A stretch of DNA of 64,000 nt from Martinezella tropici. Its GTDB lineage: Bacteria; Pseudomonadota; Alphaproteobacteria; Rhizobiales; Rhizobiaceae. A program made the position numbers and the translations under genes. The stretch spans positions 1-64,000 of the forward strand of contig NZ_QMKK01000032.1 of the NCBI RefSeq assembly GCF_003287875.1, written 5' to 3'. Shown here piece by piece: positions 52,281 through 62,410 of the stretch. The number at the start of each line of letters is the position of its first letter. Position 1 is the stretch's first letter. The notes beneath the pieces are model-generated. The model was not told the DNA's origin. It saw nothing but the letters and a program-made list of their open reading frames with translations, and did no database searches.

Positions 52281-52667
52281 ATGAGTGAGAGAATTCAGTC
52301 CAACAAGGAAATCGCCTTGGATTTTCACCGCCGCGCCTTTGTTGAAAAGGATCCGGTTTCGGCTATTAGCGCCCACGTCGGTTCAACATACATACAGCAC
52401 AATCCCCAGGTAGCCGATGGCCCTGAAGGCTTTGTCGGCTTTGTTAAAGGTTTTCACCAGCAGTTTCCCGATTTCAAAATCGAAATCAAACGCACGATCG
52501 CCGACGCCGATCTCGTTGCAATACACTTTTGCGCCTATTTGAACAAAGAGGACCGCGGAACTGCCGGCGTCGATATATTTCGTATTGAAAGCGGTAAAGT
52601 GGTTGAACACTGGGACATTCTTCAGCCGATCCCCGAGCAGGCCGCCAATTCCAACGGCATGTTCTAA
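52281..52667 (+). CDS. SnoaL-like/NTF2-fold protein
   Basis: 128 residues of the SnoaL-like polyketide-cyclase/NTF2 fold: an N-terminal helix IALDFHRRAFVEKD, then YIQHNPQVADGPEGFVGFVK, a beta sheet with DLVAIHFCAYLNKE, and a closing VDIFRIESGKVVEHWDILQP. Such proteins act as isomerases, cyclases or binding proteins for small hydrophobic molecules. Last gene of the redox operon, 50 bases after the SDR stop. Confidence 0.88.
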   Translation: MSERIQSNKEIALDFHRRAFVEKDPVSAISAHVGSTYIQHNPQVADGPEGFVGFVKGFHQQFPDFKIEIKRTIADADLVAIHFCAYLNKEDRGTAGVDIFRIESGKVVEHWDILQPIPEQAANSNGMF

Positions 52668-53147
52668 GAAGGGTTTGATGTGGCGGACGGCCTCCTGCCC
52701 AGCGGTGAAGTGCCATAATGGGGTTTGTTAGGAGCCACAACGAGGAAGGCCGTCCGCCTCATCCGGCCTCTTCCGCGCCTTCACATAATATCAAACATAC
52801 TTCTGCGACATCAGGCGGGCCTCGTCACCCCGGGAGGCGAAACGCCGGCTCAGGTGGTGAGCACTGCAGCACGCCTGCATAGCAATCATGCAAATTGGGA
52901 TCTTGCTGACAATCTCTATAAGCGTCTGCCGCCGCATCGTTCGGCGGACAGTCACCGGAGCGTTGTTGTCGACGTGAACAACGCTGCAGATGCTTTATCA
53001 TTGATAATCGTCATGGATCAGCGGCTGCTTCAACAATGCATCATCATACTCGATACCCTTGGAAGGCGGCCATCCCCATAATCATCGTTCCGGAGATGCA
53101 CCCGCGGGAGGCGTTAAAGGCGCTGCTTATTGATAAAAGGCGCGATG
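52668..53147. other. Gene-free stretch with an inverted repeat
   Basis: 480 bases between the SnoaL gene and the convergent TetR gene. It contains an 11-bp inverted repeat, GGCGGACGGCC (52682-52692) and GGCCGTCCGCC (52748-52758), separated by 55 bases. This could be an end of a vanished mobile element or a long-loop terminator. A plus frame of 118 codons (52725-53081) has no recognisable family and no good start. Nothing else is seen. Confidence 0.4.
52682..52758. repeat. 11-bp inverted repeat with 55-base spacer
   Basis: Arms GGCGGACGGCC and GGCCGTCCGCC are perfect; the flanks stay similar (CTCC versus GAGGAA outside the core). The spacing is too long for an efficient terminator, so a mobile-element relic is a reasonable alternative. 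Confidence 0.5.
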
Positions 53148-53759
53148 TTATCCGATGACGAGACCTGAACGGGAGTAGGCACGTAGGAATGCATCGACAG
53201 CAGCGACCACAGCCTCCCTCGGCGCGAATTCCGCTTCGGCTCCATATTGCAGTGGCTCGACGATACCCGCCTCGAGCAGCCCCTTGAAATGAGCGGCGGC
53301 GACGCGGGGATCGGTGGTATTGATGATATTTCGCTCCTTCAAATGGCTCATATATGTGGTTAGATGTTCCCAACCCATTTTGGGGCCACGCACGTATAAT
53401 TCGGGTCCAAGTTTGGAATTAGCCGCCTCCGCAACGGCAGTGCGAACAATCGCCAATATGTCGTCCGACGTCACCAATCGCAAATAGGCTTCACCGAAGC
53501 TTTCGAGAACGCGGCGGAGATCGGGCTGCGACGGGTCGAGCATCGCCGTCAGCTGTCGGCCTTGCTCTTCCATCGCCCCCGTCATCGCCGCAGCAAACAA
53601 TTCCTCCTTTGACTTGAAGTATCCGTAGAGCGTGGTCTTCGATCCGCCGATCCTCGCGGAGATCATGGCAATGCTCGCGCGCTCATATCCCACCTCGCGA
53701 AACACCTGCGTCGCGGTTTCGAGAATCGCCTGGCGACGGGCATCGGTTCTGACACGCAT
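53148..53759 (-). CDS. TetR-family repressor of the efflux operon
   Basis: 203 residues. The N-terminal HTH has ILETATQVFREVGYERASIA and GGSKTTLYGYFKSKEELFAA; the ligand domain is of the AcrR/TetR_C type. The ATG at 53759 has GGGGAGG seven bases upstream; the longer frame to 54053 overlaps the flavoprotein gene and is not used. It is divergent from the RND efflux operon, with a palindromic operator on that operon's promoter. Repression relieved by a pump substrate is expected. Confidence 0.9.
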   Translation of the reverse strand: MRVRTDARRQAILETATQVFREVGYERASIAMISARIGGSKTTLYGYFKSKEELFAAAMTGAMEEQGRQLTAMLDPSQPDLRRVLESFGEAYLRLVTSDDILAIVRTAVAEAANSKLGPELYVRGPKMGWEHLTTYMSHLKERNIINTTDPRVAAAHFKGLLEAGIVEPLQYGAEAEFAPREAVVAAVDAFLRAYSRSGLVIG

Positions 53760-53811
53760 TTCGACCTCCCCTTCCGATCGTCTTTTACGGACCGACTTGT
53801 AGTGTTTTCGA

Positions 53812-53858
53812 TTGACAACGCAACTCGGCAACATTAAATAAACCGTACAGTACAGTTT
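53812..53858 (+). promoter_or_regulatory. Efflux-operon promoter with TetR-type operator
   Basis: TTGACA at 53812-53817 and TTAAAT at 53834-53839 (16-bp spacing) are followed at once by the 19-bp palindrome AAACCGTAC-A-GTACAGTTT (53840-53858), which matches at 8 of 9 positions between arms. A repressor bound there would cover the transcription start. The first gene of the pump operon starts at 53904. Confidence 0.65.
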
Positions 53859-53903
53859 TAAAAAGTATAACATGGATTTCTGCCTTCGCTTAGACGGTCT
53901 CAA

Positions 53904-55277
53904 ATGGCTCCAGGCGTGCAGATAAATCATCAGATGAAAAGCCGAAATATAATGAGGCAGCCGAAGGAATGGCAGCGACATCGGGTGGTCGTCGTAGGTG
54001 GCGGCGTTGCTGGCCTGGCGATTGCCTCCACTCTCGGACGCCGGTGGAAGCATCGCGAGCCCATGTTCTCCTTCTCACCGTCCATGACGCTGATCGACGC
54101 CGACTCCGCGCATGTCTGGAAGCCGATGCTTCACACCATCGCGGCGGGAACGTGTGATGTCTCGCAGCAACAGACCACCTATCTGGCCCAGGCGCGCGAT
54201 GCCGGTTTCATCTACGAACCCGGCGAGCTATGCGGACTGGACCGGGCCGTTCGCGAAGTGGCAATCGCTCCCTTGTACGAGCGCGACGGGCGTCTTCTCG
54301 TGCCCGCGCGTCACGTGAAATACGATACGCTGATCCTGGCCGTTGGTAGCCGCGCCAATGATTATGCAACGCCCGGCGTGAACGAACATTGCCTCACGAT
54401 CGATTCCCGCCGGCAGGCGGAGGCATTTAATCGCGAGGTCCGGGATCGTATGCTCCAATGCGTTAAGCTTGGGCAAGAGTTATCGATTGCCATTGTTGGC
54501 GGTGGTGCAACCGGTGTGGAGCTTGCTGCCGAATTGGTGCAGCTCATCGAGGCCTCCTCCGCCTATGGAGCGCGACAACTAGCCGGGACCATCGCCATCA
54601 CCCTAATCGAAAGCGGTCCACGGCTGCTTTCCGCCTTTCCGAAGGATATTTCCTCCGCTACCCGGTTACGTCTCGGCGCCATGGGTATACGCGTGATTAC
54701 AAATGCACGCGTTAACGGGGCCCACGCGGATGGGTTCACCCTCGATGACGGCCGGAGAATTCCTGCGTCGCTAAAGGTCTGGGCCGCAGGCGTCAAGGCG
54801 CCGGATTTCCTCACTCGCCTCGACGGGCTTGAGACCAATGGGTGCAATCAACTGCTGATTCTGCCTTCGCTGTGCACGACCCTGGACCCCAATATCTATG
54901 CCGTCGGCGATTGCGCGAGCTTGACCCCGCCCGGCGCCTCTCGTCCGCTGCCGCCGACGGCTCAGGTTGCGCATCAGCAAGCGCAGCACTTGATTCGCCA
55001 TCTGAAGAAGGACATCGTCGACAGCATTCCGATTCCCGACTTCATTTATCGGGACTTCGGCTCCCTCGTCTCGCTTGGGAACTACAACGCCTACGGATCT
55101 CTCGGCCAGCTCGGGCTTTTCAAAGGCGGGACCATTCACGGGCGCCTCGCTCGGCTCAGCCATAGCCTGCTCTATCGCAGCCACCAGTCGTCGCTTCACG
55201 GCTTCTACCGCGGCGGCCTCCTCTGGCTGGTCGACCGGCTGAGCGCGCGCCTGCGACCCTCTATCCGCCTGGACTGA
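53904..55277 (+). CDS. NDH-2-like FAD/NAD(P)-dependent oxidoreductase
   Basis: 457 residues with two Rossmann motifs, VVVVGGGVAGLAIASTLGRR near residue 28 and IAIVGGGATGVELAAELVQL near 195, and the closing FAD strand IYAVGDCASLTPPG near 332. This is the layout of type II NADH dehydrogenases, which pass electrons from NADH to quinone at the membrane. It begins an operon with an RND pump, an unexpected first partner. No strong ribosome site precedes the ATG at 53904, and ATGs at 53934 and 53952 are alternatives. Role in efflux or redox stress is unknown. Confidence 0.85.
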   Translation: MAPGVQINHQMKSRNIMRQPKEWQRHRVVVVGGGVAGLAIASTLGRRWKHREPMFSFSPSMTLIDADSAHVWKPMLHTIAAGTCDVSQQQTTYLAQARDAGFIYEPGELCGLDRAVREVAIAPLYERDGRLLVPARHVKYDTLILAVGSRANDYATPGVNEHCLTIDSRRQAEAFNREVRDRMLQCVKLGQELSIAIVGGGATGVELAAELVQLIEASSAYGARQLAGTIAITLIESGPRLLSAFPKDISSATRLRLGAMGIRVITNARVNGAHADGFTLDDGRRIPASLKVWAAGVKAPDFLTRLDGLETNGCNQLLILPSLCTTLDPNIYAVGDCASLTPPGASRPLPPTAQVAHQQAQHLIRHLKKDIVDSIPIPDFIYRDFGSLVSLGNYNAYGSLGQLGLFKGGTIHGRLARLSHSLLYRSHQSSLHGFYRGGLLWLVDRLSARLRPSIRLD

Positions 55278-55306
55278 AACAACGGAAATTCGAACTGAGG
55301 ACTGCC

Positions 55307-56443
55307 ATGCGTAATGTCTCGTGCCATCTCCTGGCCTTTACTTTCCTGTCCTTCGCCACCTCCGCATCGGCCCAGATGCCGGGCGCCGGAGGGCCTCCAC
55401 CCGTCGGTGTCGTGACGGTCACCGAGACGGCGATCAACGAAACCACGGAATTCAACGGCCGAATCGAAGCGACCGACAAGGTCAACATCGTCGCGCGCGT
55501 CTCGGCCTTTCTGGAAGAGCAGCTATTCACCGAAGGCGCCGACGTGAAGAAAGGAGACCTTCTCTTCCGGCTGGAGCGGCCGCCTTACGAGGCTGACCTA
55601 GAGGCCAAGGCGGCCTCGGTCGCCGAAGCGCAGGCGACACTCGAAAACGCCAATATCGCCTTTGATCGTGCCGACCAGATGCACAAATCCGGCTCGGGCT
55701 CGCAAAGCACGCTGGATAACGCGCTTGCCACGCAACGGACCTCGGCCGCGCAGCTTCGTTCCGCCCAGGCGGCGTTGCGGTCGTCGCAGATCAATCTGGA
55801 CTATACTGAGATCCGCTCGCCGATCGATGGTCGGATCGGTCGCGCAGCGGTGACTGTTGGCAACGTCGTTTCCGCTTCGTCGGGTACGCTCGTCACCGTC
55901 GTCAGCCAGGACCCGATGTATGTTACCTTCCCGGTGCCAACACGCAAACTCATCGAATTCCAGCAGAAGCGTACGAGCGGAGGAAGCGAAGGTTTGCGGC
56001 TGCGGCTTCGCCTGCCCGACGGCCGCATTTACGATCAGACCGGTATACTCGATTTCCTCGATGTCAGCGTTGCCTCGGACACCGATTCCATCACCGTGCG
56101 CGGCGCCATTGCTAACCCGGTCATTCACAATGGCCAGCGCGAACTGTTCAACGACGAATTCGTCCGCGTGATCGTGGAGGCTGTAACGCCGCAAAAGGTT
56201 CTTGCGATCCCGCGCGCCGCGGTCCTGACCGATCAGCAGGGCGACTATGTCTATACTGTAGGCGCCGACAATGTGGTCCAGATTCGCCGGATAAAGCTAG
56301 GGCAATCGACCGCCGAAACCGCGACAGTCCTCGATGGGCTCGCGGTCGGCGACAAGGTAGTCGCCGAAGGCGTCCAGCGCGTTCGTCCCAACGCGCCGGT
56401 GACACCGCAGCTTCTGACGACTCAACTCGCCACGAAGGGCTGA
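55307..56443 (+). CDS. RND efflux membrane fusion protein
   Basis: 378 residues of the MexA/AcrA family. Signal peptide (about 1-23, [10 protein letters not shown] then a cleavage near QMPG). The lipoyl halves are [20 protein letters not shown] and [20 protein letters not shown], flanking a coiled-coil hairpin (about 95-150), then a beta barrel and membrane-proximal domain. It links the inner-membrane pump to an outer-membrane channel. It is preceded by the NDH-2-like gene and followed four bases later by the pump gene. Confidence 0.93.
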   Translation: MRNVSCHLLAFTFLSFATSASAQMPGAGGPPPVGVVTVTETAINETTEFNGRIEATDKVNIVARVSAFLEEQLFTEGADVKKGDLLFRLERPPYEADLEAKAASVAEAQATLENANIAFDRADQMHKSGSGSQSTLDNALATQRTSAAQLRSAQAALRSSQINLDYTEIRSPIDGRIGRAAVTVGNVVSASSGTLVTVVSQDPMYVTFPVPTRKLIEFQQKRTSGGSEGLRLRLRLPDGRIYDQTGILDFLDVSVASDTDSITVRGAIANPVIHNGQRELFNDEFVRVIVEAVTPQKVLAIPRAAVLTDQQGDYVYTVGADNVVQIRRIKLGQSTAETATVLDGLAVGDKVVAEGVQRVRPNAPVTPQLLTTQLATKG

Positions 56444-56447
56444 TCCG

Positions 56448-59400
56448 ATGATCTCCAATCTTTTCATCGACCGGCCGCGTCTGGCAATCGTCGTTGCCAT
56501 CGTCATCTCGCTCGCCGGCGCGCTGGCGCTGACGAGCCTTCCGGTGTCGCAGCTTCCCGACATCGTGCCGCCGCAGGTCTCGGTGACCGCGACCTATCCG
56601 GGCGCCTCGGCCGAGGTCCTCGAAACGACCGTCGCTCAACCGATCGAATCAAAGGTCATCGGCGTCGACAAGGCGCTCTACATGAAGAGCACCAGCGGCA
56701 ATGATGGCAGCTACACTCTGACGGTTAGCTTTGCGCTCGGCAGCGACCCGGACATCGATACGGTCAACGTCAACAACCGCGTGCAGACCGCGCTTTCGCA
56801 ATTGCCGACGGAAGTCCAGACCCTCGGCGTTACCGTGCAGAAGAAGTCGTCTTCCATCCTGCAGTTCGTCACTCTCAGCAGTCCGGACAGTCGCTTCGAC
56901 CCTCTATTCATGACGAACTACGCGACGATCAATGTCCTCGACGAATTGTCGCGCATTCCAGGTGTCGGCTCCGCCTCGCTCTTTGGCCAGATGAACTATT
57001 CCATGCGCATCTGGTTCGACATCGAGCGCTTGTCGAGCCTCGGCATGGTGCCCTCGGACGTGATCAACGCTATTAATGCGCAGAATGTTCAGGCTCCTGT
57101 AGGCCGCATCGGCGCGCGGCCCGTGCCCGATGATCAGCAGTTCCAGTTCAACGTGCAGACCCAGGGTCGCCTGGCCACGCCGGAGGAATTCGGAAACATC
57201 ATCCTGCGCGCCAATTCGGATGGATCGGTCCTAAAGGTGAAGGATGTCGCCAGGGTCGAACTCGGAGCCCAGAGCGAGGACTCGCTGAACAGATTCAATG
57301 GCAATCCGTCCGTCGCCATCGGCGTCTATCTGTCTCCGGGCGCCAATGCGCTGAAGACGGCGGCGGCCGTTAACCAGAAGCTGGAAACCCTGCAATCGCG
57401 CATGCCGGAGGGTTTGAAGGCCCAAGTCATGTATGATTCCACCGATTTCGTCTACGACACGATTGAAGCAGTGGTCCATACGCTGATCGAAGCCTTCGTG
57501 CTCGTCGCCATCGTCGTCTTCATCTTTCTCGGCAACATACGCGCGACACTCATTCCGATCATCGCCGTCCCGGTTTCCGTCATCGGCACTTTCGCCGTGC
57601 TGCTCGTGTTAGGCTACTCCGCCAATACCGTCTCCCTTCTCGCCCTAGTGCTCGCCATCGGCATCGTGGTCGATGACGCGATCGTCGTGGTGGAGAATGT
57701 CGAGCGCGTACTGGAAGAGGAGCCAGAGCTATCGCCAGCCGCCGCCACCAAGAAGGCGATGGTGCAGGTGACCGCCCCGATCATCGCCATCACGCTCGTG
57801 CTGCTGTCGGTCTTCGTTCCGATCGGCTTTATTCCGGGCATCTCCGGCGAGTTGTTCCGGCAGTTCGCCGTTACCATCAGCGTGGCGATGCTCATCTCGG
57901 CGCTGAACGCCTTGACGCTCTCGCCGGCCCTCTGCGCCGTCTTCCTGCGCCATGGCGGCGAAAAGCGCGGCGTCATGGGCTGGATCAGCCGCCGCATCGA
58001 CGGCATACGCGACGGATATGGTTGGATCGTGCACAAGACCTTGCGGCTTTCGATCCTTTCGCTCGCCATTATTGGGCTTTGCGCCTTCGGTGTGTTAGGC
58101 CTCTCAAAGATCACGCCGAGCGGTTTTCTGCCGGAAGAGGATCAGGGTGCTTTCTTCATCAACGTGCAGCTTCCGGAGGGCGCTTCCGTCGCCCGCACCA
58201 GCGACACGGTGCGGGAGGTCGAAAAGCTGCTGCGCGGCCTACCGCAGGTGACCGACGTCACCTCGGTCATCGGCTACTCTCTTCTCGACAGCTATTCGGC
58301 GAGCAACAACGCCTTCATAATCGTACAGCTGAAGCCGTTCGCGGACCGCAAGGCGGCCACCGATAAGGTCCAGGTCATGATCGGCAAGGTCTTCGGCGGC
58401 GCGCAGGAGATCCGCTCCGCGATGATCTTGCCCTTCAACCTGCCGCCGGTCATCGGCCTCTCCACCAGCGGCGGGTTCGAGGTCATGGTCGAATCCCTCG
58501 AGGGCGCAGACCCCGCAACCATGGGCAGCATCGCCAACGGCATTGTCGGAGCCGCAAATCAGGACCCGGCGCTGAGCCGCGTTTTCACCACCTATGCTGC
58601 CAATGCGCCGTCGCTCTATCTCGATATCGATCGGGAAAAGGCGCAGGCGCTGGGCATCAGCATCAGCGACATCTTCTCCGCGCTGCAGTCGACGCTCGGT
58701 GGCTCCTACGTCAACAACTTCAATCTGTTCGGCCGCACCTGGCAGGTGAAGGTCCAGGGCGACGTCGACAATCGCCGAGACATTCCGGCGCTGTGGGACA
58801 TCTATGTCCGCAGTTCGTCGGGCGCCATGGTGCCTCTGCAGTCCATTGCGGAACTCAAGACTATCGTCGGCCCCTCCGTGATCACGCGCTATAACAATTA
58901 TCGCGCGGTCACCATCAACGGCTCGCCGGCGCCCGGCGTCTCCTCGGCAACGGCAATGGACGCATTCCAGACCTTGGCCGGCAAGGCGCTGCCCGCCGGT
59001 TATGCGCTCGAATGGACCGGCACATCCTATCAGGAGCGCCAGGCGGGCGGGCAGACGACCCTCATTCTCGGCCTCGCACTGCTCTTTGCCTATCTCTTCC
59101 TGGTCGCGCTCTATGAGAGCTGGACGATTCCGATCCCCGTGCTGCTCTCGGTGATCGTCGGTGTCTCCGGCGCCTTTATCGCGGTCGTCGGCTGGGGGCT
59201 GACCCTCGACCTCTATGGCCAGATCGGCCTTGTCGTCCTCATTGCACTGGCGGCGAAGAACGGCATCCTGATCGTTGAGTTCGCCAAGGAACAGCGCGAA
59301 CATGGCGTCAGCATTCGCGATGCGGCCGAAAATGCCGCGAAGCTCCGCTTTCGCGCCGTGATGATGACTTCGATTGCCTTCATTCTCGGTCTGGTACCGC

Positions 59401-59600
59401 TGGTCTGGGCGAATGGCGCCTCGATGCTGGCTCGTCAGAACGTCAGTTCGCCGGTCTTCATGGGCATGCTGGCCTCCAGCACGCTGGGGATCATCGTCAT
59501 CCCCATGCTCTACGCCACCTTCCAGACCGCGCGGGAGAAACTGAAAGCGGCTTTCGCGCGGAAGAATCCTTCCCAAGCTCCCTCAAGCAACCCCCGTTGA
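56448..59600 (+). CDS. RND-type (HAE1) multidrug efflux permease
   Basis: 1050 residues of the AcrB/MexB (HAE1) family. N-terminal [20 protein letters not shown], periplasmic docking and pore domains, and the proton-relay helix [20 protein letters not shown] near residue 405 with the paired Asp. The second half repeats the fold and ends in IPMLYATFQ. It exports hydrophobic drugs or toxic aromatics using the proton gradient. No outer-membrane channel gene follows, so it presumably uses one encoded elsewhere. Confidence 0.96.
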   Translation: MISNLFIDRPRLAIVVAIVISLAGALALTSLPVSQLPDIVPPQVSVTATYPGASAEVLETTVAQPIESKVIGVDKALYMKSTSGNDGSYTLTVSFALGSDPDIDTVNVNNRVQTALSQLPTEVQTLGVTVQKKSSSILQFVTLSSPDSRFDPLFMTNYATINVLDELSRIPGVGSASLFGQMNYSMRIWFDIERLSSLGMVPSDVINAINAQNVQAPVGRIGARPVPDDQQFQFNVQTQGRLATPEEFGNIILRANSDGSVLKVKDVARVELGAQSEDSLNRFNGNPSVAIGVYLSPGANALKTAAAVNQKLETLQSRMPEGLKAQVMYDSTDFVYDTIEAVVHTLIEAFVLVAIVVFIFLGNIRATLIPIIAVPVSVIGTFAVLLVLGYSANTVSLLALVLAIGIVVDDAIVVVENVERVLEEEPELSPAAATKKAMVQVTAPIIAITLVLLSVFVPIGFIPGISGELFRQFAVTISVAMLISALNALTLSPALCAVFLRHGGEKRGVMGWISRRIDGIRDGYGWIVHKTLRLSILSLAIIGLCAFGVLGLSKITPSGFLPEEDQGAFFINVQLPEGASVARTSDTVREVEKLLRGLPQVTDVTSVIGYSLLDSYSASNNAFIIVQLKPFADRKAATDKVQVMIGKVFGGAQEIRSAMILPFNLPPVIGLSTSGGFEVMVESLEGADPATMGSIANGIVGAANQDPALSRVFTTYAANAPSLYLDIDREKAQALGISISDIFSALQSTLGGSYVNNFNLFGRTWQVKVQGDVDNRRDIPALWDIYVRSSSGAMVPLQSIAELKTIVGPSVITRYNNYRAVTINGSPAPGVSSATAMDAFQTLAGKALPAGYALEWTGTSYQERQAGGQTTLILGLALLFAYLFLVALYESWTIPIPVLLSVIVGVSGAFIAVVGWGLTLDLYGQIGLVVLIALAAKNGILIVEFAKEQREHGVSIRDAAENAAKLRFRAVMMTSIAFILGLVPLVWANGASMLARQNVSSPVFMGMLASSTLGIIVIPMLYATFQTAREKLKAAFARKNPSQAPSSNPR

Positions 59601-59609
59601 GGAAGAAGG

Positions 59610-60257
59610 ATGTCCGGCCCCCATCGCCCTATTGGACATCCTCCAAGACGCGCGCATGCCGCCGCGCGCGTCTTGGACCTGCTATATGTCTTGCAAGCGA
59701 TTGTTCAGAGGCGTCGCCGCAGGGTTTCCGGACGTTTTCGAGGGCCGTATGATTGGCGCCGCCTCTGCGCCCTTGGCGTCATACTGACCGATCTGGCCGT
59801 TCTCACTATTGCGAACGTCTTGCTCGGCGCAAGGCTTTTGGGTTACTGGCCCGGAACAAACGCGATTCTTGGTGGTCTTCTGTTATCAATCATCATCATC
59901 AGATTAGGCAGCCCGCGCCTCTATCACGATTGGATCGCGATGGGCCTGTTGCAGGTCGGGCTGGGGTTTCTGCTCGTAAACGATCCCTTGCTGACGACGG
60001 TCTGGTCGTTTGCCCTGTTTTGTCTCCTGCTGGCGATGGTAGCAACTCTGATGACGTGGATCGGCAAGACGATGGATATTAAAGGCGGCGTTTGGCTTGC
60101 GGCAGGCGGCCTGACAAATTTCAATTGCATTGCCTGGGCGATCGTCGGTCGTTATGCGGCCCCGCACGTCGAGCCCGACATTGTTCTCGCGGCCTCCATG
60201 CTTTTCCTTGGCTTATCGATCATCGGTTTGGGATTTTCATCGCGAAAGCATCCGTGA
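59610..60257 (+). CDS. Uncharacterised small integral membrane protein
   Basis: 215 residues, unknown family. A basic, Arg-rich N-terminus (about 1-50) is followed by five or six hydrophobic segments (LCALGVILTDLAVLTIANVL, GGLLLSIIIIRLG, TVWSFALFCLLLAMVATLM, and a last ILAASMLFLGLSIIGLGF). It starts nine bases after the pump gene with an AGGAAGAAGG site. The first 25 codons contain a perfect 12-bp hairpin, so the true start could lie downstream of 59676. Its placement suggests an accessory role for the pump. Confidence 0.6.
   Translation: MSGPHRPIGHPPRRAHAAARVLDLLYVLQAIVQRRRRRVSGRFRGPYDWRRLCALGVILTDLAVLTIANVLLGARLLGYWPGTNAILGGLLLSIIIIRLGSPRLYHDWIAMGLLQVGLGFLLVNDPLLTTVWSFALFCLLLAMVATLMTWIGKTMDIKGGVWLAAGGLTNFNCIAWAIVGRYAAPHVEPDIVLAASMLFLGLSIIGLGFSSRKHP
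59643..59676 (+). terminator. 12-bp perfect hairpin at the end of the pump operon
   Basis: CCAAGACGCGCG (59643-59654) and CGCGCGTCTTGG (59665-59676) form a GC-rich stem with a 10-base loop, 43 bases after the pump stop and inside the predicted start of the small membrane protein. It may terminate or attenuate the pump transcript. Confidence 0.55.
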
Positions 60258-60336
60258 ACGCGGGAATCTGCAGTCCAATTGTCCAATGGTGTTGCGGACT
60301 TCGCCGTGCGACAGTCAACCCATCACAGGAGACGCT

Positions 60337-60987
60337 GTGAAAAATCCTCCCATTGAGTCCTCGCCTGCCAGAAACCGTCTCAAGCGTGGCCGTCCTCCCA
60401 TCGATGCGGCTGTTCGCCGTGACGCAATCATGCTCTGTGCCGAGGAGGCATTCATGGAGCAAGGTTATTCTCAAACCAGCATGGATGAGGTGGCCACGAG
60501 GGCAAGAATATCGAAGCGAACCATCTACAAGTATTTCCCGAACAAGCGGGAGCTGTTTCGATCGGTGATCGCCGAGCATCGAATTCGAATAATCAATGTT
60601 TCGCGGATTGAGAGAGACGAAAGCCCGCTGAACGAAACGCTCTACAAAATCTTCCTCGCCGATCAATCATCAGGAAAACCCACGCGGCGCCTGGATATCT
60701 TTCGACTCGCCTTTAATGAAGCCGCTTACAATCCGGAAGTCCAGGACATCATGTTGGAAGTCGGTCGACGGCCGGCGGTGCTGTCCCTTGCGGAATGGTT
60801 TGAATCACAAGGCCTGTTCAAAGGGCGCGATCAGGAGCAGTTGGCGTCAATTCTGCTGGATATGGTCCTCGCGTTTGTAACCCGAAAGGATGTCTTTGAA
60901 ATGAGCTCCGAGGCCTATGTTTCGCATGTCAAACAGCGTGTGGACGTTTTTCTTGATGGCGTATTCAGCAAGGGGCGCTCTGATTGA
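60337..60987 (+). CDS. TetR-family regulator (AefR-like)
   Basis: 216 residues. A basic N-terminal arm (RNRLKRGRPPIDAAVRRDAI) precedes the HTH with CAEEAFMEQGYSQTSMDEVA and ISKRTIYKYFPNKRELFRSV; the C-terminal domain is the TetR_C_7/AefR-like type. The GTG at 60337 has AGGAG six bases upstream, and homology starts nearby; the frame is open back to 60130 but that part overlaps the membrane protein. It may regulate the pump operon or the porin gene on its other side. Confidence 0.9.
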   Translation: MKNPPIESSPARNRLKRGRPPIDAAVRRDAIMLCAEEAFMEQGYSQTSMDEVATRARISKRTIYKYFPNKRELFRSVIAEHRIRIINVSRIERDESPLNETLYKIFLADQSSGKPTRRLDIFRLAFNEAAYNPEVQDIMLEVGRRPAVLSLAEWFESQGLFKGRDQEQLASILLDMVLAFVTRKDVFEMSSEAYVSHVKQRVDVFLDGVFSKGRSD

Positions 60988-61008
60988 CTCCTCCGTCGAC
61001 TTACCTGA

Positions 61009-61028
61009 GCCGAGGTTCTCGGCCTTTT
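61009..61028 (+). terminator. Terminator after the second TetR gene
   Basis: GCCGAG (61009-61014), GTT loop, CTCGGC (61018-61023), followed by CTTTT. It is a short Rho-independent-like hairpin 22 bases past the TetR stop codon. Confidence 0.65.
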
Positions 61029-61256
61029 GGAAACGCTTCCCATAAAGCATGTTTCATAAATGATATCAATGTATCACACCAATTCTCTAACTGATCTTCT
61101 CAATATCGATTGAAAGCAGATTGCGCGTGAACTGAATCGTTCTTTGCGATCTTATATACATCGAGGCGACATTGCTTCGATCATCAATCCGCGCAGTGTG
61201 CGCCACTCCGGCGAGAGCCGGCGTCGCCGCTGCCTGCCGATCTGGAGGTTAATATA

Positions 61257-62378
61257 ATGACAATCAAAAGCCTGCTTCTCAGCTCCGCAACCGCGCTCGG
61301 GGCAGTTTCGGGCGCGCATGCAGCTGACGCCATCGCTGCTGCTGAGCCTGAGCCGCTTGAATACGTTCGCATTTGCGACGCCTATGGCACCGGCTACTTC
61401 TTCATACCCGGCACCGAAACTTGCCTCAAGGTCGGCGGCATGGTTCGTACCGAAGGCGAATGGTACGATGCCTATGATCCGAAGCATGTTACCGGCACGC
61501 TGTGGCATACCCGTGCCGAGTTGCATCTCGACACGGCGACGGACACCGAATACGGCCCACTGAAGACCAACATGGTTCTTCGTTGGGACTGGAACGACGG
61601 CAACTCGACCACTGCGAAGCTCCTCTGGGCGAACATCAGCCTTGGCGGTTTCCTGGTCGGTAAGGCCGACTCACAGTTTTCGTCCTTCCTCGGCTACGCT
61701 GGCGACGTTATTCAGGACGATGTGGTTTCCTACGGCCCCGGTCCGACGAACACCGAACTCAACCAGTTGACCTACACCTATGATGCTGGCAACGGCTTCC
61801 AGGCCATGGTCTCGCTGGAAGACTCCGTCTCGGGCAACGACACGTATTACGATGAAGATTTCGTTCAGAGTAACGGCCGCAGTTGGCGCACTGGCGAGGC
61901 AGATCACTATGCTCCGGACGTTGTCGCCGGTGCCCTTTACAAGTCCGGCAACTGGCAGGTGGGCCTGGTCGGGGGTTATGATTCCATCGTCGAGCAAGGT
62001 GCGATCAAAGTTCGCGTAGATGCTACGTTCGGTCCTGTGGCGCTATTCCTGATGGGCGGCTGGAACACCGACGGCGATAAGCTGAACAAATATGCTTCCG
62101 GCTATGTCACCGATGGCGCGTGCCCGGCCAACAAGGAAGAGCTTTGCGGCTGGGGCGACTGGGCTGTCTGGGGTGGAGGCTCCTACCAGATCAATGAGAA
62201 GTTGAAGGCTAATCTTCAGCTCGCCTACACCGACTCGAAGATTTTTGCCGCCGCCGCGAACGTCAAGTTCAATCCGGTGAAGGATCTGACGATCGAGCCG
62301 GAAGTTGAATACACCAACTGGGATTCGACCAACGAAGATCAGTGGGCTGGCATCCTCCGCTTCCAGCGCAGTTTCTAG
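61257..62378 (+). CDS. Rhizobial outer-membrane porin (Omp2/RopA family)
   Basis: 373 residues of the alpha-proteobacterial porin family (Omp2a/b, RopA). Signal peptide about 1-22 (LLLSSATALGAVSGAHAADA). The family signature near the N-terminus reads EYVRICDAYGTGYFFIPGTE followed by TCLKVGGMVR. Alternating strands continue to a terminal Phe (LRFQRSF), as needed for outer-membrane assembly. A GGAGG precedes the ATG. It stands alone, with terminators behind it, and is a general diffusion channel. It supports assignment of the window to the Rhizobiales. Confidence 0.94.
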   Translation: MTIKSLLLSSATALGAVSGAHAADAIAAAEPEPLEYVRICDAYGTGYFFIPGTETCLKVGGMVRTEGEWYDAYDPKHVTGTLWHTRAELHLDTATDTEYGPLKTNMVLRWDWNDGNSTTAKLLWANISLGGFLVGKADSQFSSFLGYAGDVIQDDVVSYGPGPTNTELNQLTYTYDAGNGFQAMVSLEDSVSGNDTYYDEDFVQSNGRSWRTGEADHYAPDVVAGALYKSGNWQVGLVGGYDSIVEQGAIKVRVDATFGPVALFLMGGWNTDGDKLNKYASGYVTDGACPANKEELCGWGDWAVWGGGSYQINEKLKANLQLAYTDSKIFAAAANVKFNPVKDLTIEPEVEYTNWDSTNEDQWAGILRFQRSF

Positions 62379-62410
62379 TTGAAAGTTACCCGGCTCGTGT
62401 CGGGTAAAGG

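Noticed and set aside
58239..59576. Open frame of 445 codons on the minus strand
   Set aside because: Antisense to the RND pump gene. The His/Arg/Asp-rich translation has no family resemblance.
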